Assembly (NCBI RefSeq): GCF_002261185.1
Contig: NZ_NEVQ01000017.1
Location: 124,001-188,000 of the forward strand
Length of the DNA stretch: 64,000 nt
Direction of reading: 5' to 3'
Source of the DNA: Bordetella genomosp. 4
GTDB lineage: Bacteria > Pseudomonadota > Gammaproteobacteria > Burkholderiales > Burkholderiaceae_B
Each line of letters opens with the position of its first letter. The stretch's first letter is position 1. This document shows, piece after piece, positions 18,673 through 28,530 of the stretch. The notes beneath the pieces were generated by a model. The model saw only the letters and a program-made list of their open reading frames with translations. It was not told the DNA's origin and ran no database searches. The position numbers and the translations under genes are program-made.

Positions 18673-19690
18673 GCTGGTAGCGAGTTTCGGCTTGCAGGGC
18701 CTTCCAGGAGGGAGCGGCAAAACGGGGCATCAGCCGGCGAATACGCTCGACCGATTCGGGCGGGTGCGTCACGTCCAGGCGGGACAGCAGATCGTCGGCC
18801 AGATCCGGACGATTGCACACCAACACCATATCGCAACCTGCGCCCAAGGCGGCTTGGGCGCGCGCAAGGATATCCCCCGCCACCGTGGCGCCCTCCATGG
18901 TCAGGTCGTCGGAGAACACCACGCCCTCGTAGCCCAGACGCTCACGCAAGATGTCTTGCACCCACCGGCGAGAAAAGCCCGCGGGATGTTTATCGACCTT
19001 GGGATAAATCACATGTGCCGGCATGACGGCCGGAATGACGGCATCGCCCAGCCACGCGTACGGTGCGGCGTCTTCGCTCAGGATACGTTCCAGCGGACGC
19101 GGGTCGACCGGCATCTCATGATGCGAATCCGCACCCACGAAACCATGCCCGGGGAAATGCTTGCCGCATGCGGCCATCCCGGCCTGCGCCAAGCCCTGAG
19201 CCACCGCGCGCGCCAGCATGGCAACCACGCGCGGATCGCGGTGAAAAGCGCGCGTGCCGATGACTTTGCTCACGCCGTAATCCAGGTCCAGCACGGGAGT
19301 GAAGCTAAGATCCACGCCACAGGCCCGCAACTCGGCAGCCAGCACATAGCCCGCTTCGGTAGCCAGTCGCATGGCGGTCAAGGGATCGCGGTCCCACAAC
19401 ACTCCCAGATCGCGCATGGCTGGCAACACGGTAAAACCGTCTTCACGGAACCGTTGCACTCGTCCGCCTTCGTGATCGACCGCGATCATCAGCGGCTCGT
19501 GTCGCGCACGATGGATCTGGCGTGTCAGCTCGCACAACTGTTTGCGGCTCTCGAAGTTTCGGGTAAACAGGATCACCCCACCCACCAAAGGGTGGCGCAG
19601 GCGTGCTTTCTCTGCTTTGGTCAATGTGGTGCCTGCCACATCCACCATGACGGGGCCGGGGGGCAACAAGGTTTTATGTTTCTTGGCCAT
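18635..19690 (-). CDS. nagZ: Beta-N-acetylhexosaminidase
   Basis: NagZ is a cytoplasmic glycoside hydrolase of family 3 that removes GlcNAc from anhydromuropeptides in peptidoglycan recycling; in many Gram-negatives its product signals beta-lactamase induction. The 351-residue protein has [20 protein letters not shown], the flexible acid/base histidine loop of NagZ, and [10 protein letters not shown] with the catalytic aspartate. The single-domain length matches Gram-negative NagZ. It sits between acpS (45 bp upstream) and uvrC (38-bp overlap). Confidence 0.96.
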   Translation of the reverse strand: MAKKHKTLLPPGPVMVDVAGTTLTKAEKARLRHPLVGGVILFTRNFESRKQLCELTRQIHRARHEPLMIAVDHEGGRVQRFREDGFTVLPAMRDLGVLWDRDPLTAMRLATEAGYVLAAELRACGVDLSFTPVLDLDYGVSKVIGTRAFHRDPRVVAMLARAVAQGLAQAGMAACGKHFPGHGFVGADSHHEMPVDPRPLERILSEDAAPYAWLGDAVIPAVMPAHVIYPKVDKHPAGFSRRWVQDILRERLGYEGVVFSDDLTMEGATVAGDILARAQAALGAGCDMVLVCNRPDLADDLLSRLDVTHPPESVERIRRLMPRFAAPSWKALQAETRYQHARRLQSQIVSG

Positions 19691-19735
19691 GCGGTCTGGT
19701 CCTTTGATGAGAGAAAAAGAGGAATCCGGAAGGCA

Positions 19736-20173
19736 CTAGGCCTTGCGCTCGACGATGACGTACGCGGCAGCCATATCGGATTCATCGGTAATGGAGACAT
19801 GCGCCACACCGAAACGCGGCGAGTACCATTCAAGCAGGCTGGGCGCGATGACCAGGACCGGACGGCCACTGGGAGCATTGAGCACCTGCACACGCGTCCA
19901 GGTCATCGGCATACGCATCCCCAGACCGATCGCCTTGGAGAACGCTTCTTTGGCAGCAAACCGCGTGGCCAGGAAACGCACGCCGCGAGCAGCGTCCCGG
20001 GCGCGCCGGGCGTGAAATTTCTGCAGTTCCTCGGGGCCGAGGATTTTCTCGGCAAATCGGTCCCCATGACGCGCCAACGCGCGCTCGATACGATCGATGC
20101 GCAGCAAGTCCATGCCTATGCCGGCAATACTGCTGGCCGGCTGTGGCGGAGAATGGGCGGGAACGTCAGACAT
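19736..20173 (-). CDS. acpS: Holo-[acyl-carrier-protein] synthase
   Basis: AcpS transfers 4'-phosphopantetheine from CoA to acyl carrier protein. The 145-residue protein has both magnesium-binding signatures, [16 protein letters not shown] and [12 protein letters not shown], with the expected aspartate and glutamate. About 16 extra N-terminal residues ([16 protein letters not shown]) precede the fold. An internal start closer to the fold is possible but has no better ribosome site. It is 10 bp from pdxJ, an adjacency widely kept in proteobacteria. Confidence 0.96.
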   Translation of the reverse strand: MSDVPAHSPPQPASSIAGIGMDLLRIDRIERALARHGDRFAEKILGPEELQKFHARRARDAARGVRFLATRFAAKEAFSKAIGLGMRMPMTWTRVQVLNAPSGRPVLVIAPSLLEWYSPRFGVAHVSITDESDMAAAYVIVERKA

Positions 20174-20183
20174 GAGATGAGAC

Positions 20184-20924
20184 TCAGCGGCCGCGCACGG
20201 CCTGCAAGCGTGCCTGCACCATGAGCGCCTTCATTTCGCGTACGGCCTTGTCCCAGCCGTCGAACACAGCCTGCGCCACGATGGCATGACCGATATTGAG
20301 CTCCGAGATACCGTCCAGCGCCGCGACAGGCGCCACATTGCCATAGTGCAGTCCGTGGCCGGCATTGACGCGCAATCCATGCCGCAGGCCTTCGGCTACC
20401 CCGGCACGCACGCGCTCGAGCTCCTGGCGCGCCTGATCTCCCTCTGCCTCGGCATAGGCTCCCGTATGCAGCTCGATGACCGGAGCGCCTGCCTGAACGG
20501 CCGCCTGAATCTGCGCCGGCTCGGGATCGATGAACAGAGACACGCGGATACCTGCCTGCTGCAGACGAGCCACGGCGCTGGTGACGGCAGGCAATGCGCC
20601 CGCCACGTCCAAACCGCCCTCAGTCGTGAGTTCGGTGCGCTTTTCAGGCACCAGGCACACGTCGCTGGGGCGAACTTGGCACGCGATCTCGAGCATTTCG
20701 GGCGTGATCGCACATTCCAGATTCATGCGGGTGCGCAGCAGCGGGCGGATGGCGTGCACGTCCGCATCCTGAATGTGGCGGCGATCTTCGCGCAGGTGCA
20801 GGGTGATCAGATCGGCCCCGGCATCCTCCGCCCGCAAAGCGGCCTGGATCGGGTCGGGATAAGTCGTGTGGCGCTGCTGACGCAGCGTCGCCACGTGATC
20901 GATGTTGACGCCAAGTTCTATCAT
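20184..20924 (-). CDS. pdxJ: Pyridoxine 5'-phosphate synthase
   Basis: PdxJ condenses 1-deoxyxylulose-5-phosphate with 3-amino-2-oxopropyl phosphate to give pyridoxine 5'-phosphate. The 246-residue TIM-barrel protein starts with the family hallmark [18 protein letters not shown] and shows [49 protein letters not shown] and [14 protein letters not shown]. It is the first gene of the pdxJ-acpS-nagZ-uvrC-pgsA series, all in the same direction and closely spaced. Confidence 0.97.
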   Translation of the reverse strand: MIELGVNIDHVATLRQQRHTTYPDPIQAALRAEDAGADLITLHLREDRRHIQDADVHAIRPLLRTRMNLECAITPEMLEIACQVRPSDVCLVPEKRTELTTEGGLDVAGALPAVTSAVARLQQAGIRVSLFIDPEPAQIQAAVQAGAPVIELHTGAYAEAEGDQARQELERVRAGVAEGLRHGLRVNAGHGLHYGNVAPVAALDGISELNIGHAIVAQAVFDGWDKAVREMKALMVQARLQAVRGR

Positions 20925-20949
20925 GATGCTGTCGTGGATGAATCTAAAA

Positions 20950-20993
20950 GGGCGGCTCCGATACCCCGCAGATCAGGATATCGGATGCCGCCC
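20950..20993 (-). terminator. Intrinsic terminator of the RND efflux operon
   Basis: GGGCGGC and CCGATA (20950-20963) pair with TATCGG and GCCGCCC (20979-20993). On the minus strand the stem is followed by TTTT. It lies shortly after the stop of the outer-membrane channel gene. Confidence 0.75.
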
Positions 20994-21011
20994 TCAAGTG
21001 TAACTCTCAGA

Positions 21012-22649
21012 TCAGGAGCCAGATGCTGGCGTCGCCGATGCCCCTGGCATCGTGGCGCCCGTACCTGCCGGATTGCCGCCTGACGCCGCTCCATTTGCGT
21101 TGCTGGCCGTGGGAGTCACCTCCGACCAGCCACCGCCCAGGGCCTTGTACAGCGCCACGCGGTTGTTCAACGCGGCCAGTCCGGCCTGGACCAGGCTCAG
21201 TTGAGCGTTGAAATAATCAACCTGAGCAGACTGCACCTGCAAGTAGCTGTCGATGCCATTCACATAACGCAGGTTCGAGAGTTCCAGCGTGCGCGCCGTC
21301 GAGTCCTGCAAGGAACGCAGCGACTCGACTTGAGCCCCATAGGTGGCCTCGCCTGCCAAGGCATCCGAGACCTCTTGGAAAGCCTGCTGGATGGTCTGCT
21401 CGTACTGTGCCACGGCAATGTTGTTACGCGCGTTGGCCAGGTTCAAGCCCTCGCGTATGCTGCCCCCGGCAAATATCGGCGTCGTGATGGACGGCGAGAA
21501 GCTCCACGCCCCCTGCCCACCGCGGAACAAGGTACCCAACGAAGGGCTCGCCACCCCCAGCATCCCGGTCAGGGAAATCGTGGGGAAGAACGCCGCCCGG
21601 GCCGCGCCGATATTGGCATTGGCCGATTTGAGGTTATTCTCCGCTGCCATGATGTCGGGACGACGCTCGAGCAAATCGGAGGGCAGCCCACCCGGAACGG
21701 TGGCCAGCAATTGATCCCGGCCGAACTCCGCTGGCGGCGGCAGGTTGTCCGGCAGCGGCACCCCGACCAACACCGTCAACGCATTGACCGACTGCGCGCG
21801 CAAACGGGCCAATTGCGCCAGATCGGCCGAGGCCGAATCCAGCAGGCTCTTGGATTGGTTCAACTCCATTTCTGAGGCCACGCCCCCATCAAAACGGCGT
21901 TTGACAAGGTTGTAGGACTCTTGGCGAGCGGCCAGCGTCTTGCGGGTGAGATCCAGCTGGACATCGGCCGCGCGCATGTTGAAGTAGGCTTGAGCCACGG
22001 CGCCGACCAGCGTGATATGAACGCTGCGTTGCGATTGCTCGCTGGCGAGATAGGTTTGATAGGCGGCTTCGGACAGACTGCGCAAGCGGCCGAACAGGTC
22101 AATCTCGAATGAGGTCATGCCGACGCCAGCCTGATAACTGCTGGACACCGAAGGCGAGTCTTCGCCTCCCACCCGCATATTGGGCGGCATGCGTTGGCGC
22201 GTGCCTTCGATACCGGCACCAATGCTGGGCCATTGCGCACCGCGCTGCACGCCGTATTGGGCGCGCGCCTCTTCGACGCTTTCGACAGCGACACGCAGGT
22301 CGCGGTTATTGGCCAACGCCAGCTCGATCAAGGCCTGCAGGCGCGGATCGCGGAAAAATTCGCGCCAACCGATATCGGCCGCTGGCACCGTCGACGCAGG
22401 CGCCACGGCCGAGGCCGGCTGTTCGGACAAGGTGACCTGACCGGCAGCCGAACCGAATTGCACTTTGGGCTGCGTCGGCCAATCGCCTGGAACAGGCGAC
22501 TCGGGACGATGATAATCAGGCGCCAGCGAGCACCCGCCCAACAGCGCGGCCAGGCACAGCGACAGCGTGGCGCGCTGATATTTCGAAGATGACTGCAACA
22601 TGTCGCGCTGCATAGATGACTTATCTCGTTTAGACATCAGAGCACTCAT
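21012..22649 (-). CDS. RND efflux outer-membrane lipoprotein (OprM/NodT family)
   Basis: The 545-residue channel protein is the third part of a tripartite pump. The signal peptide carries a lipobox, LAALLGGCSLAPDY, so the mature protein should be lipid-anchored. The family layout follows: VPAADIGWREFFRDPRLQALIELALANN, then two outer-membrane-factor repeats of long helices with FPTISLTGMLG. The C-terminus is rich in Gly, Ala, Ser and Thr. Its ATG overlaps the stop of the permease gene (ATGA), so translation is coupled. The first codons (MSALMSKRDKSSMQRDMLQ) are long before the hydrophobic core, and the internal ATG that encodes MLQSSSKYQ may be the true start. Confidence 0.92.
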   Translation of the reverse strand: MSALMSKRDKSSMQRDMLQSSSKYQRATLSLCLAALLGGCSLAPDYHRPESPVPGDWPTQPKVQFGSAAGQVTLSEQPASAVAPASTVPAADIGWREFFRDPRLQALIELALANNRDLRVAVESVEEARAQYGVQRGAQWPSIGAGIEGTRQRMPPNMRVGGEDSPSVSSSYQAGVGMTSFEIDLFGRLRSLSEAAYQTYLASEQSQRSVHITLVGAVAQAYFNMRAADVQLDLTRKTLAARQESYNLVKRRFDGGVASEMELNQSKSLLDSASADLAQLARLRAQSVNALTVLVGVPLPDNLPPPAEFGRDQLLATVPGGLPSDLLERRPDIMAAENNLKSANANIGAARAAFFPTISLTGMLGVASPSLGTLFRGGQGAWSFSPSITTPIFAGGSIREGLNLANARNNIAVAQYEQTIQQAFQEVSDALAGEATYGAQVESLRSLQDSTARTLELSNLRYVNGIDSYLQVQSAQVDYFNAQLSLVQAGLAALNNRVALYKALGGGWSEVTPTASNANGAASGGNPAGTGATMPGASATPASGS

Positions 22650-25600
22650 TGCTTGCTCTCCTGATCGTCTGCCGGGCGAGGCGTAGTGCCGTTGGCGGAC
22701 GAGCCCTCGGCGGCTTCGCGAGCGCGTTTTTCGGCCTGCTCGGCCTCGAAGGCCTTGAGCTCATTACCCAGCAAACGAGGCTTGGTCTTGAAAAGGCTGA
22801 GCATCACCACAAAGAACGTGGGCACGAAAATCACGGCAAAAGGCGTCGCCGCCAACATGCCGCCCAACACGCCGATACCCACGGCCTTTTGGCTGGCAGC
22901 GCCCGCGCCACTCGCCAAAGCCAGCGGCACCACGCCCAGGATGAAAGCCAGCGAGGTCATCAGAATCGGGCGGAAACGCAGACGCGCCGCCTCGACCGTG
23001 GCCTCGTACAGTCCCATGCCGCGGGCGTACTGGTCCTTGGCGAATTCCACGATCAGAATGGCGTTCTTGGCCGCCAGACCGATCACGGTCACCATCCCCA
23101 CCTGGAAGTAGACGTCGTTGGACATGCCCAGCAGCGACACCAACCCGACCGCGCCCAGCATCCCCAGCGGCACGACCAGCATGACCGACAAAGGAATTGC
23201 CCAGCTCTCGTACAGTGCGGCCAGCACCAGGAACACTACCAGCAACGCCAGCCCCATCAAGATGGGAGCCTGGTTACCAGCCTGGCGCTCCTGATACGAC
23301 AAGCCGTTCCATTCGTAGCCAAAGCCCGAGGGCAGTTGGCCCACCAGGCGCTCCATCTCCGCCATGGCTTCACCTGTGGTGTAACCCGGCGCGGCATCAC
23401 CGCCTATACGCATGGACTCGTAGCTGTTATAGCGCACGACCTGCACCGGCCCTTGTGTCCAGTTGTACGACACGAACGAGGACAGGGGCACCATCTGGCC
23501 GCTGGTATTGGCGACGTTCATCTTGAGGATTTCGTCCACCTGCATACGGTGGCTGGCCTCGGCCTGCACCCAGATATTCTGCATGCGTCCCATGTTGGGG
23601 AATTTGTCGATATAGCTGGACCCCAGCGACGTCGCGATCAACGTAGCGGCGGCCTGGAAATCCACCCCTTGGGCCGCTGCCTTGTCACGATCGATCGTCA
23701 AGGTCAATTGCGGACCGGGCTGCAGCCCAGTGATACGCACTTGGGACAGGATTGGGCTCTTGGACGCCATTTCCATCAACTGCCCCGTGGCTTGCGCCAG
23801 CGCAGCCGTACCAGCGTTGCCACGGTCTTGGAGGCGCAGGTCGAAACCCGTCGCGTTACCCAACGATGAAATAGCGGGCGGCACCAGCGTAAATACCTGC
23901 GCGTCATGGATGCCCATCAGCTGCTTTTCGAATGCTGCAAACGCAATGGCACCTGCCGAATCTTTGGGGTCCTTGCGTTCGGAGAAATCTTTGAGCGTCG
24001 AGAAGGCGATTGCCGCATTCAGGCCGTTGCCGTTAAAGCTGTAGCCCTGAACGGTGATGACGTTTTCGACGGCCGGCAGGTTCATGAAGTAGTCTTCGAC
24101 CTGCTTGAGTACATCGACCGTCCGGTTGGCACTGGCCCCAGTAGGCAACTCGATGTTGCTGACCACGTAGCCTTGGTCCTCTTCGGGCAGGAACGAGGAC
24201 GGCAGACGGAAATACAGCCACCCCAGCAACACCACCAGCAACAGGAACAGGAACATCATGCGGCCGCCTCGATGCAGGATGCGGGCCACCCAGCTTTGGT
24301 AGCGATGCGTCGTTGCGTCGAACTTGCGGTTGAACCAGCCGAAAAAGCCTTTCTTTTCTTCGTGATGCCCCTTCGGGATAGGCTTGAGGATCGTGGCGCA
24401 CAACGCGGGCGTGAAACTCAGCGCCAAGAACGCGGAGAAGAAAATGGACACGGCCATCGCCACGGAGAACTGGCGGTAGATCACGCCCACCGAGCCGCTC
24501 ATGAAGGCCAACGGCAGGAACACCGTCACCAGCACCAGCGTGATACCCACGATAGCGCCGCTGATCTGCGGCATGGCTTTCTTGGTGGCCTCCTTAGGAG
24601 ACAGGCCTTCGGCCGCCATGATGCGCTCGACGTTCTCCACCACCACAATAGCGTCGTCCACCAGAATACCGATGGCCAGCACCATGGCGAACATGGTCAA
24701 TACGTTGATGGAAAAGCCCAGCCCCAGCATCACCGCGAATGCCCCCATCATGGCTACCGGCACCACCAGCGCCGGGATGAGGGTATAGCGCACGTTCTGC
24801 AGGAACAGGAACATCACCAGGAACACCAGCACCATGGCTTCGACCAAGGTGTGGATCACCTGCTCGATCGAGACCTTGACGTACGGGGCCGTGTCGTAGG
24901 GGATGTCGAATTTGATGTTGCCCGGGAAATACTGCGACAACGACTCCATCTGGTCGCGTACGCCCTGCGCGGTGGCCAGAGCGTTGGCGTCCGGGGACAG
25001 CACGATGGCAAAGGCGGCCGTCGGCTTGCCATTGAGGCGGGCACCAAACTGATAGTTGTCGGCACCCACCTCGATGCGGGCTACATCGCGCAGACGCACT
25101 GACGAACCATCGGTATTGGCGCGCAGCACGATGTTGCCGAACGCTTCGACCGTCGAAAGCTGGCCATTGACCACGACCGTCGCCGTAAAGCGCTGGCTTT
25201 CAGGATTGGGGGGCGCCCCCAGGCTGCCCGCCGAAATCAGCACGTTTTGTCGGCTGATGGCAGCATTGACGTCTGATGCGCTCAGGTTGTAGCCAACGAG
25301 CTTATCGGGATCAATCCAGACCCGCATGGCACGCGGAGCAGCAAACAGCTGAAACTGCCCAACCCCAGGCACCCGAGATACGGGGTTCTGAATGTTGCGC
25401 GTGATGTAGTCGGCCAATGCCGTCTGGTCCAACGAGCCGTCGGTCGAGGACAGCGTCACGATCATCAGAAAGCCGGCACTGGTCTGCTCGTACTGGATGC
25501 CCTGCTGCGTGACCGCCGTCGGCAATTGCGCCGTCACGTTCGACACGCGGTTTTGCACGTCCACCTGAGCCAGGTCGGGATCGGTTCCCGGCGAGAACGT

Positions 25601-25876
25601 CGCGGTGATCGTGGACTGGCCGTTGTTGTCACTGACGGACTCGTAATACAGCAGTCCCTTGGCGCCGTTGAGCTGATCCTCGATGATACTGGTCACCGAC
25701 TCGGCGACTTCTTTGGACGAGGCCCCCGGATAGGTAGCAGTAATCGTAATGGCAGGAGGCGCCACGTCGGGGTACTGCGCGACCGGCATATTGGGAATGG
25801 CCAATATGCCCGCCAGCAAGACGAACAGGGCAACTACCCAGGCGAAAATTGGTCGATCGATAAAAAATTGCGGCAT
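22646..25876 (-). CDS. RND multidrug efflux permease (HAE1, AcrB/MexB type)
   Basis: The 1076-residue inner-membrane proton antiporter exports hydrophobic drugs through the outer-membrane channel. It begins MPQFFIDRPIFAWVVALFVLL and has two copies of a six-helix bundle plus periplasmic porter loops. The proton-relay aspartate pair is in GILVDDAIVVVENVERIM, and the relay lysine of helix 10 is in GLAAKNAILIVEFAKDQ. LPEEDQGYVVSNIELPTGAS starts the second half. A charged tail (ELKAFEAEQAEKRAREAAEG) ends it. It lies between the adaptor and channel genes in one operon. Confidence 0.97.
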   Translation of the reverse strand: MPQFFIDRPIFAWVVALFVLLAGILAIPNMPVAQYPDVAPPAITITATYPGASSKEVAESVTSIIEDQLNGAKGLLYYESVSDNNGQSTITATFSPGTDPDLAQVDVQNRVSNVTAQLPTAVTQQGIQYEQTSAGFLMIVTLSSTDGSLDQTALADYITRNIQNPVSRVPGVGQFQLFAAPRAMRVWIDPDKLVGYNLSASDVNAAISRQNVLISAGSLGAPPNPESQRFTATVVVNGQLSTVEAFGNIVLRANTDGSSVRLRDVARIEVGADNYQFGARLNGKPTAAFAIVLSPDANALATAQGVRDQMESLSQYFPGNIKFDIPYDTAPYVKVSIEQVIHTLVEAMVLVFLVMFLFLQNVRYTLIPALVVPVAMMGAFAVMLGLGFSINVLTMFAMVLAIGILVDDAIVVVENVERIMAAEGLSPKEATKKAMPQISGAIVGITLVLVTVFLPLAFMSGSVGVIYRQFSVAMAVSIFFSAFLALSFTPALCATILKPIPKGHHEEKKGFFGWFNRKFDATTHRYQSWVARILHRGGRMMFLFLLLVVLLGWLYFRLPSSFLPEEDQGYVVSNIELPTGASANRTVDVLKQVEDYFMNLPAVENVITVQGYSFNGNGLNAAIAFSTLKDFSERKDPKDSAGAIAFAAFEKQLMGIHDAQVFTLVPPAISSLGNATGFDLRLQDRGNAGTAALAQATGQLMEMASKSPILSQVRITGLQPGPQLTLTIDRDKAAAQGVDFQAAATLIATSLGSSYIDKFPNMGRMQNIWVQAEASHRMQVDEILKMNVANTSGQMVPLSSFVSYNWTQGPVQVVRYNSYESMRIGGDAAPGYTTGEAMAEMERLVGQLPSGFGYEWNGLSYQERQAGNQAPILMGLALLVVFLVLAALYESWAIPLSVMLVVPLGMLGAVGLVSLLGMSNDVYFQVGMVTVIGLAAKNAILIVEFAKDQYARGMGLYEATVEAARLRFRPILMTSLAFILGVVPLALASGAGAASQKAVGIGVLGGMLAATPFAVIFVPTFFVVMLSLFKTKPRLLGNELKAFEAEQAEKRAREAAEGSSANGTTPRPADDQESKQ

Positions 25877-25938
25877 GTGGGCTAACTCGGAAAGTGCTCA
25901 CGAAAACAGGCACGCGGCGCATCGCGCCGCGTACCGTT

Positions 25939-27159
25939 TTAGGATTTTTGCTCCGAAGCGGGCTGCGCAGGTGGCGCGGCGCCTTCGGGCTTGCCTTGCG
26001 TGGGCGGTGCGGCTTTGCTCGGTCCACCGGGGTTCCAGGGGGAGGCTTGCGCGGGCGCGCCAGGGCGGATCTTCTGGAAGCCTTCGACAACCACGACGTC
26101 GCCGGCTTTCAAGCCGCTGGTCACCAGCCATTGCCCCTTGATCACCCCACCGGTCGTTACGGCGATCTGCTCGATCTTGTTGTCTTTCACAAGCATCAAG
26201 CTCTGCAGCCCATCGGCCGTACGCTGCAGGGACTGTTGAGGCACCAACAACGCCTGCTGATTAGTCCCCTGCTCCAGACGGACCCGCACGTACATGCCGG
26301 GCAGCAAGAGGCCGTCCGGATTGGGCACCTCGGCGCGCAGGTTGACCTGGCCGGTCGTCGGGTCCACCGTAATCCCGGTGAACAAGAGTTTGCCGGGATG
26401 CTCGTAGACAGATCCGTCCTCCTGCACGACGCTCACGCGTGCAGCGTCTTTGCCGATGCGCTCGATCTTGCCGCTGGCAAACGCCTGGCGCAGTTGAGCC
26501 AGATCGGCAGTGCTCTGCGTGAAATCGACGTAGATCGGATCGAGCTGCTGGACCAGAGCCATCTGCGTAGCCGATGTTCCTTCGACCAGTGCACCCTCGG
26601 TGACCAGGGCCTTGCCGATGATTCCTGTAATCGGCGAGGTGACATCCGTGTACCCGAGATTGATCGCAGCCGCGTCCAGGTTGGCCTTGGCAGCCGCGAC
26701 AGCGGCCTCGGCCTGACGATAGCTGGCCACAGCGTTGTCGTATTCCTGTTTGCTGACGGCATTGGCCTTGACCAGCGGCGCATAGCGGTCCGCGAGGGCT
26801 TTGGCGCTATACAGATCGGCCTGCGACTGTTTGAGCTGGGCGGCCGCCTGATCGCGCGTTGCCTTATAGGGGGCAGGATCGATCTTGAACAGCAGTTGCC
26901 CTTCTTTGACCTCGCTGCCTTGCTCGAACTCGATCTTTTGCACGATGCCCGTGACACGCGCCCGGATTTCCGCATCGCGAACGGCATCCACACGGCCCGG
27001 CAAGTCGGACACGATCGATGCGGGTTGAGGTTGAACCGTAATGACGCTGACTTGCGGCATTCCGGGATTCATTTGAGGGTGTTCTTTGCAGCCTGCCAAT
27101 GCCAAAGCAACAAGCGCAACAACACCGAATCCAGAGACACGATGGTGCGAAAAACGCAT
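25939..27159 (-). CDS. RND efflux periplasmic adaptor lipoprotein (AcrA/MexA type)
   Basis: The 406-residue membrane-fusion protein links the permease and outer-membrane channel. Its signal peptide ends in a lipobox, VALALAGCKEHP. The order is beta-barrel and lipoyl half (ARVTGIVQKIEFEQGSEVKEGQLLFKIDP), alpha-hairpin (residues about 95-165), second lipoyl half (YTDVTSPITGIIGKALVTEGALV), and a Pro/Gly/Ala-rich tail (GAPAQASPWNPGGPSKAAPP). The ATG at 27157-27159 is preceded by GAGGAATTC. It is the first gene of the efflux operon. A perfect palindrome lies about 135 bp upstream, and no regulator gene is adjacent. Confidence 0.95.
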   Translation of the reverse strand: MRFSHHRVSGFGVVALVALALAGCKEHPQMNPGMPQVSVITVQPQPASIVSDLPGRVDAVRDAEIRARVTGIVQKIEFEQGSEVKEGQLLFKIDPAPYKATRDQAAAQLKQSQADLYSAKALADRYAPLVKANAVSKQEYDNAVASYRQAEAAVAAAKANLDAAAINLGYTDVTSPITGIIGKALVTEGALVEGTSATQMALVQQLDPIYVDFTQSTADLAQLRQAFASGKIERIGKDAARVSVVQEDGSVYEHPGKLLFTGITVDPTTGQVNLRAEVPNPDGLLLPGMYVRVRLEQGTNQQALLVPQQSLQRTADGLQSLMLVKDNKIEQIAVTTGGVIKGQWLVTSGLKAGDVVVVEGFQKIRPGAPAQASPWNPGGPSKAAPPTQGKPEGAAPPAQPASEQKS

Positions 27160-27292
27160 GAATTCCTCACGGAGTAGAGCCAAGGCGCGCGAACCCGCAC
27201 ACGCGACGCCGAACCGGAATAATGGCGGTCGGCAAGCCCGTTAATGTAACCTTATTTTTGTCCCAAAACTACCGAATTTGGCATCAAATCCC

Positions 27293-27306
27293 TCGTAATA
27301 TTACGA
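27293..27306. promoter_or_regulatory. Palindromic operator candidate upstream of the efflux operon
   Basis: TCGTAATATTACGA is a perfect 14-bp palindrome in the AT-rich interval between the efflux operon (start 27159) and the 3' end of the patatin-like gene. TetR-type repressors of RND pumps bind sites like this. The regulator is not in the window, so the assignment is a guess. Confidence 0.45.
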
Positions 27307-27342
27307 TACTCCGTCAATGTGATGCCCCGTTGACAGGCGAAC

Positions 27343-28530
27343 TCAACGCTTGGCCGAGCGATGTATGTCGTGCGTGACAAAGCCTTGGTCGACAGGCGGA
27401 CGGTCCAGCACTTTCGGCATGGCCAATGTTTGTTGAATGTCCGTCAGGCCGCTCTGCCAGTGCTCGCGCATGGCCTCGGATCCGAACTCATAGTCCTTTG
27501 AGTTGCGTTCGTAGTGTTTGGCTTCGTAGATCAGATTGACGACATTCACTGAGGGCGTGCACGCCAACTCACGGATATCGGCCAATTCCGCACTGCAGCG
27601 ATCGTCCTCTGGCAAACGCTCCAGCAGGCGCTGCAAACCGCGGCGCAATTTCAGGATGCGTTGATAAATATTCGTCACCGTGCGAGTGCGGCTGGAGTAC
27701 TGAATATCCTTCTGACGCTCCGCGACTTCTTCGAGATTGGTGGGCAATGCGCCTCTGGCGGGCCAGAGATCCACTTGAAAAGCCAGCGTGTCGGGCATCG
27801 GATGTACAGACAGCACATGAGACAGGGGCGTATTCGACACTACACCGCCATCCCAATAATACTCGCCGTCGATCTCTACCGCGGGGAACCCGGGCGGCAA
27901 TGCCCCTGAGGCCATGATGTGCTCGGCCCGCAACCGCGTCGTCGAGCTATCGAAATACGCAAAATTGCCTGTCCGCACATTCACCGCTCCAAAGCTGGCG
28001 CGCACGTCTCCGCGGTTGAGCAAGTCAAAATCCACGTAGCGATTGAGCGTCTCAACCAGAGGCGAGGTGTCATAGAAGCTGGTTGCTTGCGGGCCGCTAT
28101 GCATCAAATAGGGAGGCGGATAACGCAGCTTGAAAAACCCCGGCTGCCCCGACGTCAATGCGTGAAAAGCGGCCAATTGACCGTTCATGGCGGGCGAGCC
28201 AAAACCAAACGGCATGCCCTGAAACAGCCGGGCCCAAGCCTCGCCCCACGGCAAGGAAGCAAACCCGGTAGGCCGGCAAATGGTTTCCCAAAAGCCGCGC
28301 AGACGGTCCACGCGCTCATCGGGCGGCGAGCCCGCAATAATGGCGGCGTTGATCGAGCCGATGGAAATCCCGGCTATCCAATTCGGACGGATGCCGGCCT
28401 CGTGCAGCCCTTGATAAACCCCCGCCTGATACGAGCCCAGTGCGCCACCGCCCTGTAAAACCAAGGCGATGGTTTCATAGCCATCAGTCTCTGGCGGACA
28501 CGCACATGGGTCGGAATGCGTCACACTCAT
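27343..28530 (-). CDS. Patatin-like phospholipase
   Basis: The 395-residue protein has all patatin-fold marks: the oxyanion loop GGGALGSYQAGVYQGL, the nucleophile elbow GISIGSINAAI, and the catalytic Asp in YWDGGVVSNTPLSHV. These enzymes are serine acyl hydrolases acting on phospholipids or related esters. No signal peptide is seen, so it is probably cytoplasmic or secreted by a non-Sec route. After the hydrolase domain a region (about 270-395) resembles bacterial patatins with a C-terminal DUF3734-like extension, but I am unsure. Its ATG overlaps the stop of the DUF4136 lipoprotein gene, so the two are co-transcribed. Confidence 0.9.
   Translation of the reverse strand: MSVTHSDPCACPPETDGYETIALVLQGGGALGSYQAGVYQGLHEAGIRPNWIAGISIGSINAAIIAGSPPDERVDRLRGFWETICRPTGFASLPWGEAWARLFQGMPFGFGSPAMNGQLAAFHALTSGQPGFFKLRYPPPYLMHSGPQATSFYDTSPLVETLNRYVDFDLLNRGDVRASFGAVNVRTGNFAYFDSSTTRLRAEHIMASGALPPGFPAVEIDGEYYWDGGVVSNTPLSHVLSVHPMPDTLAFQVDLWPARGALPTNLEEVAERQKDIQYSSRTRTVTNIYQRILKLRRGLQRLLERLPEDDRCSAELADIRELACTPSVNVVNLIYEAKHYERNSKDYEFGSEAMREHWQSGLTDIQQTLAMPKVLDRPPVDQGFVTHDIHRSAKR

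Noticed and set aside
22649..25102. Long open frames (406 and 398 codons) opposite the RND permease gene
   Set aside because: They mirror the AcrB-type coding region and have His/Gln/Arg-rich translations typical of antisense frames.
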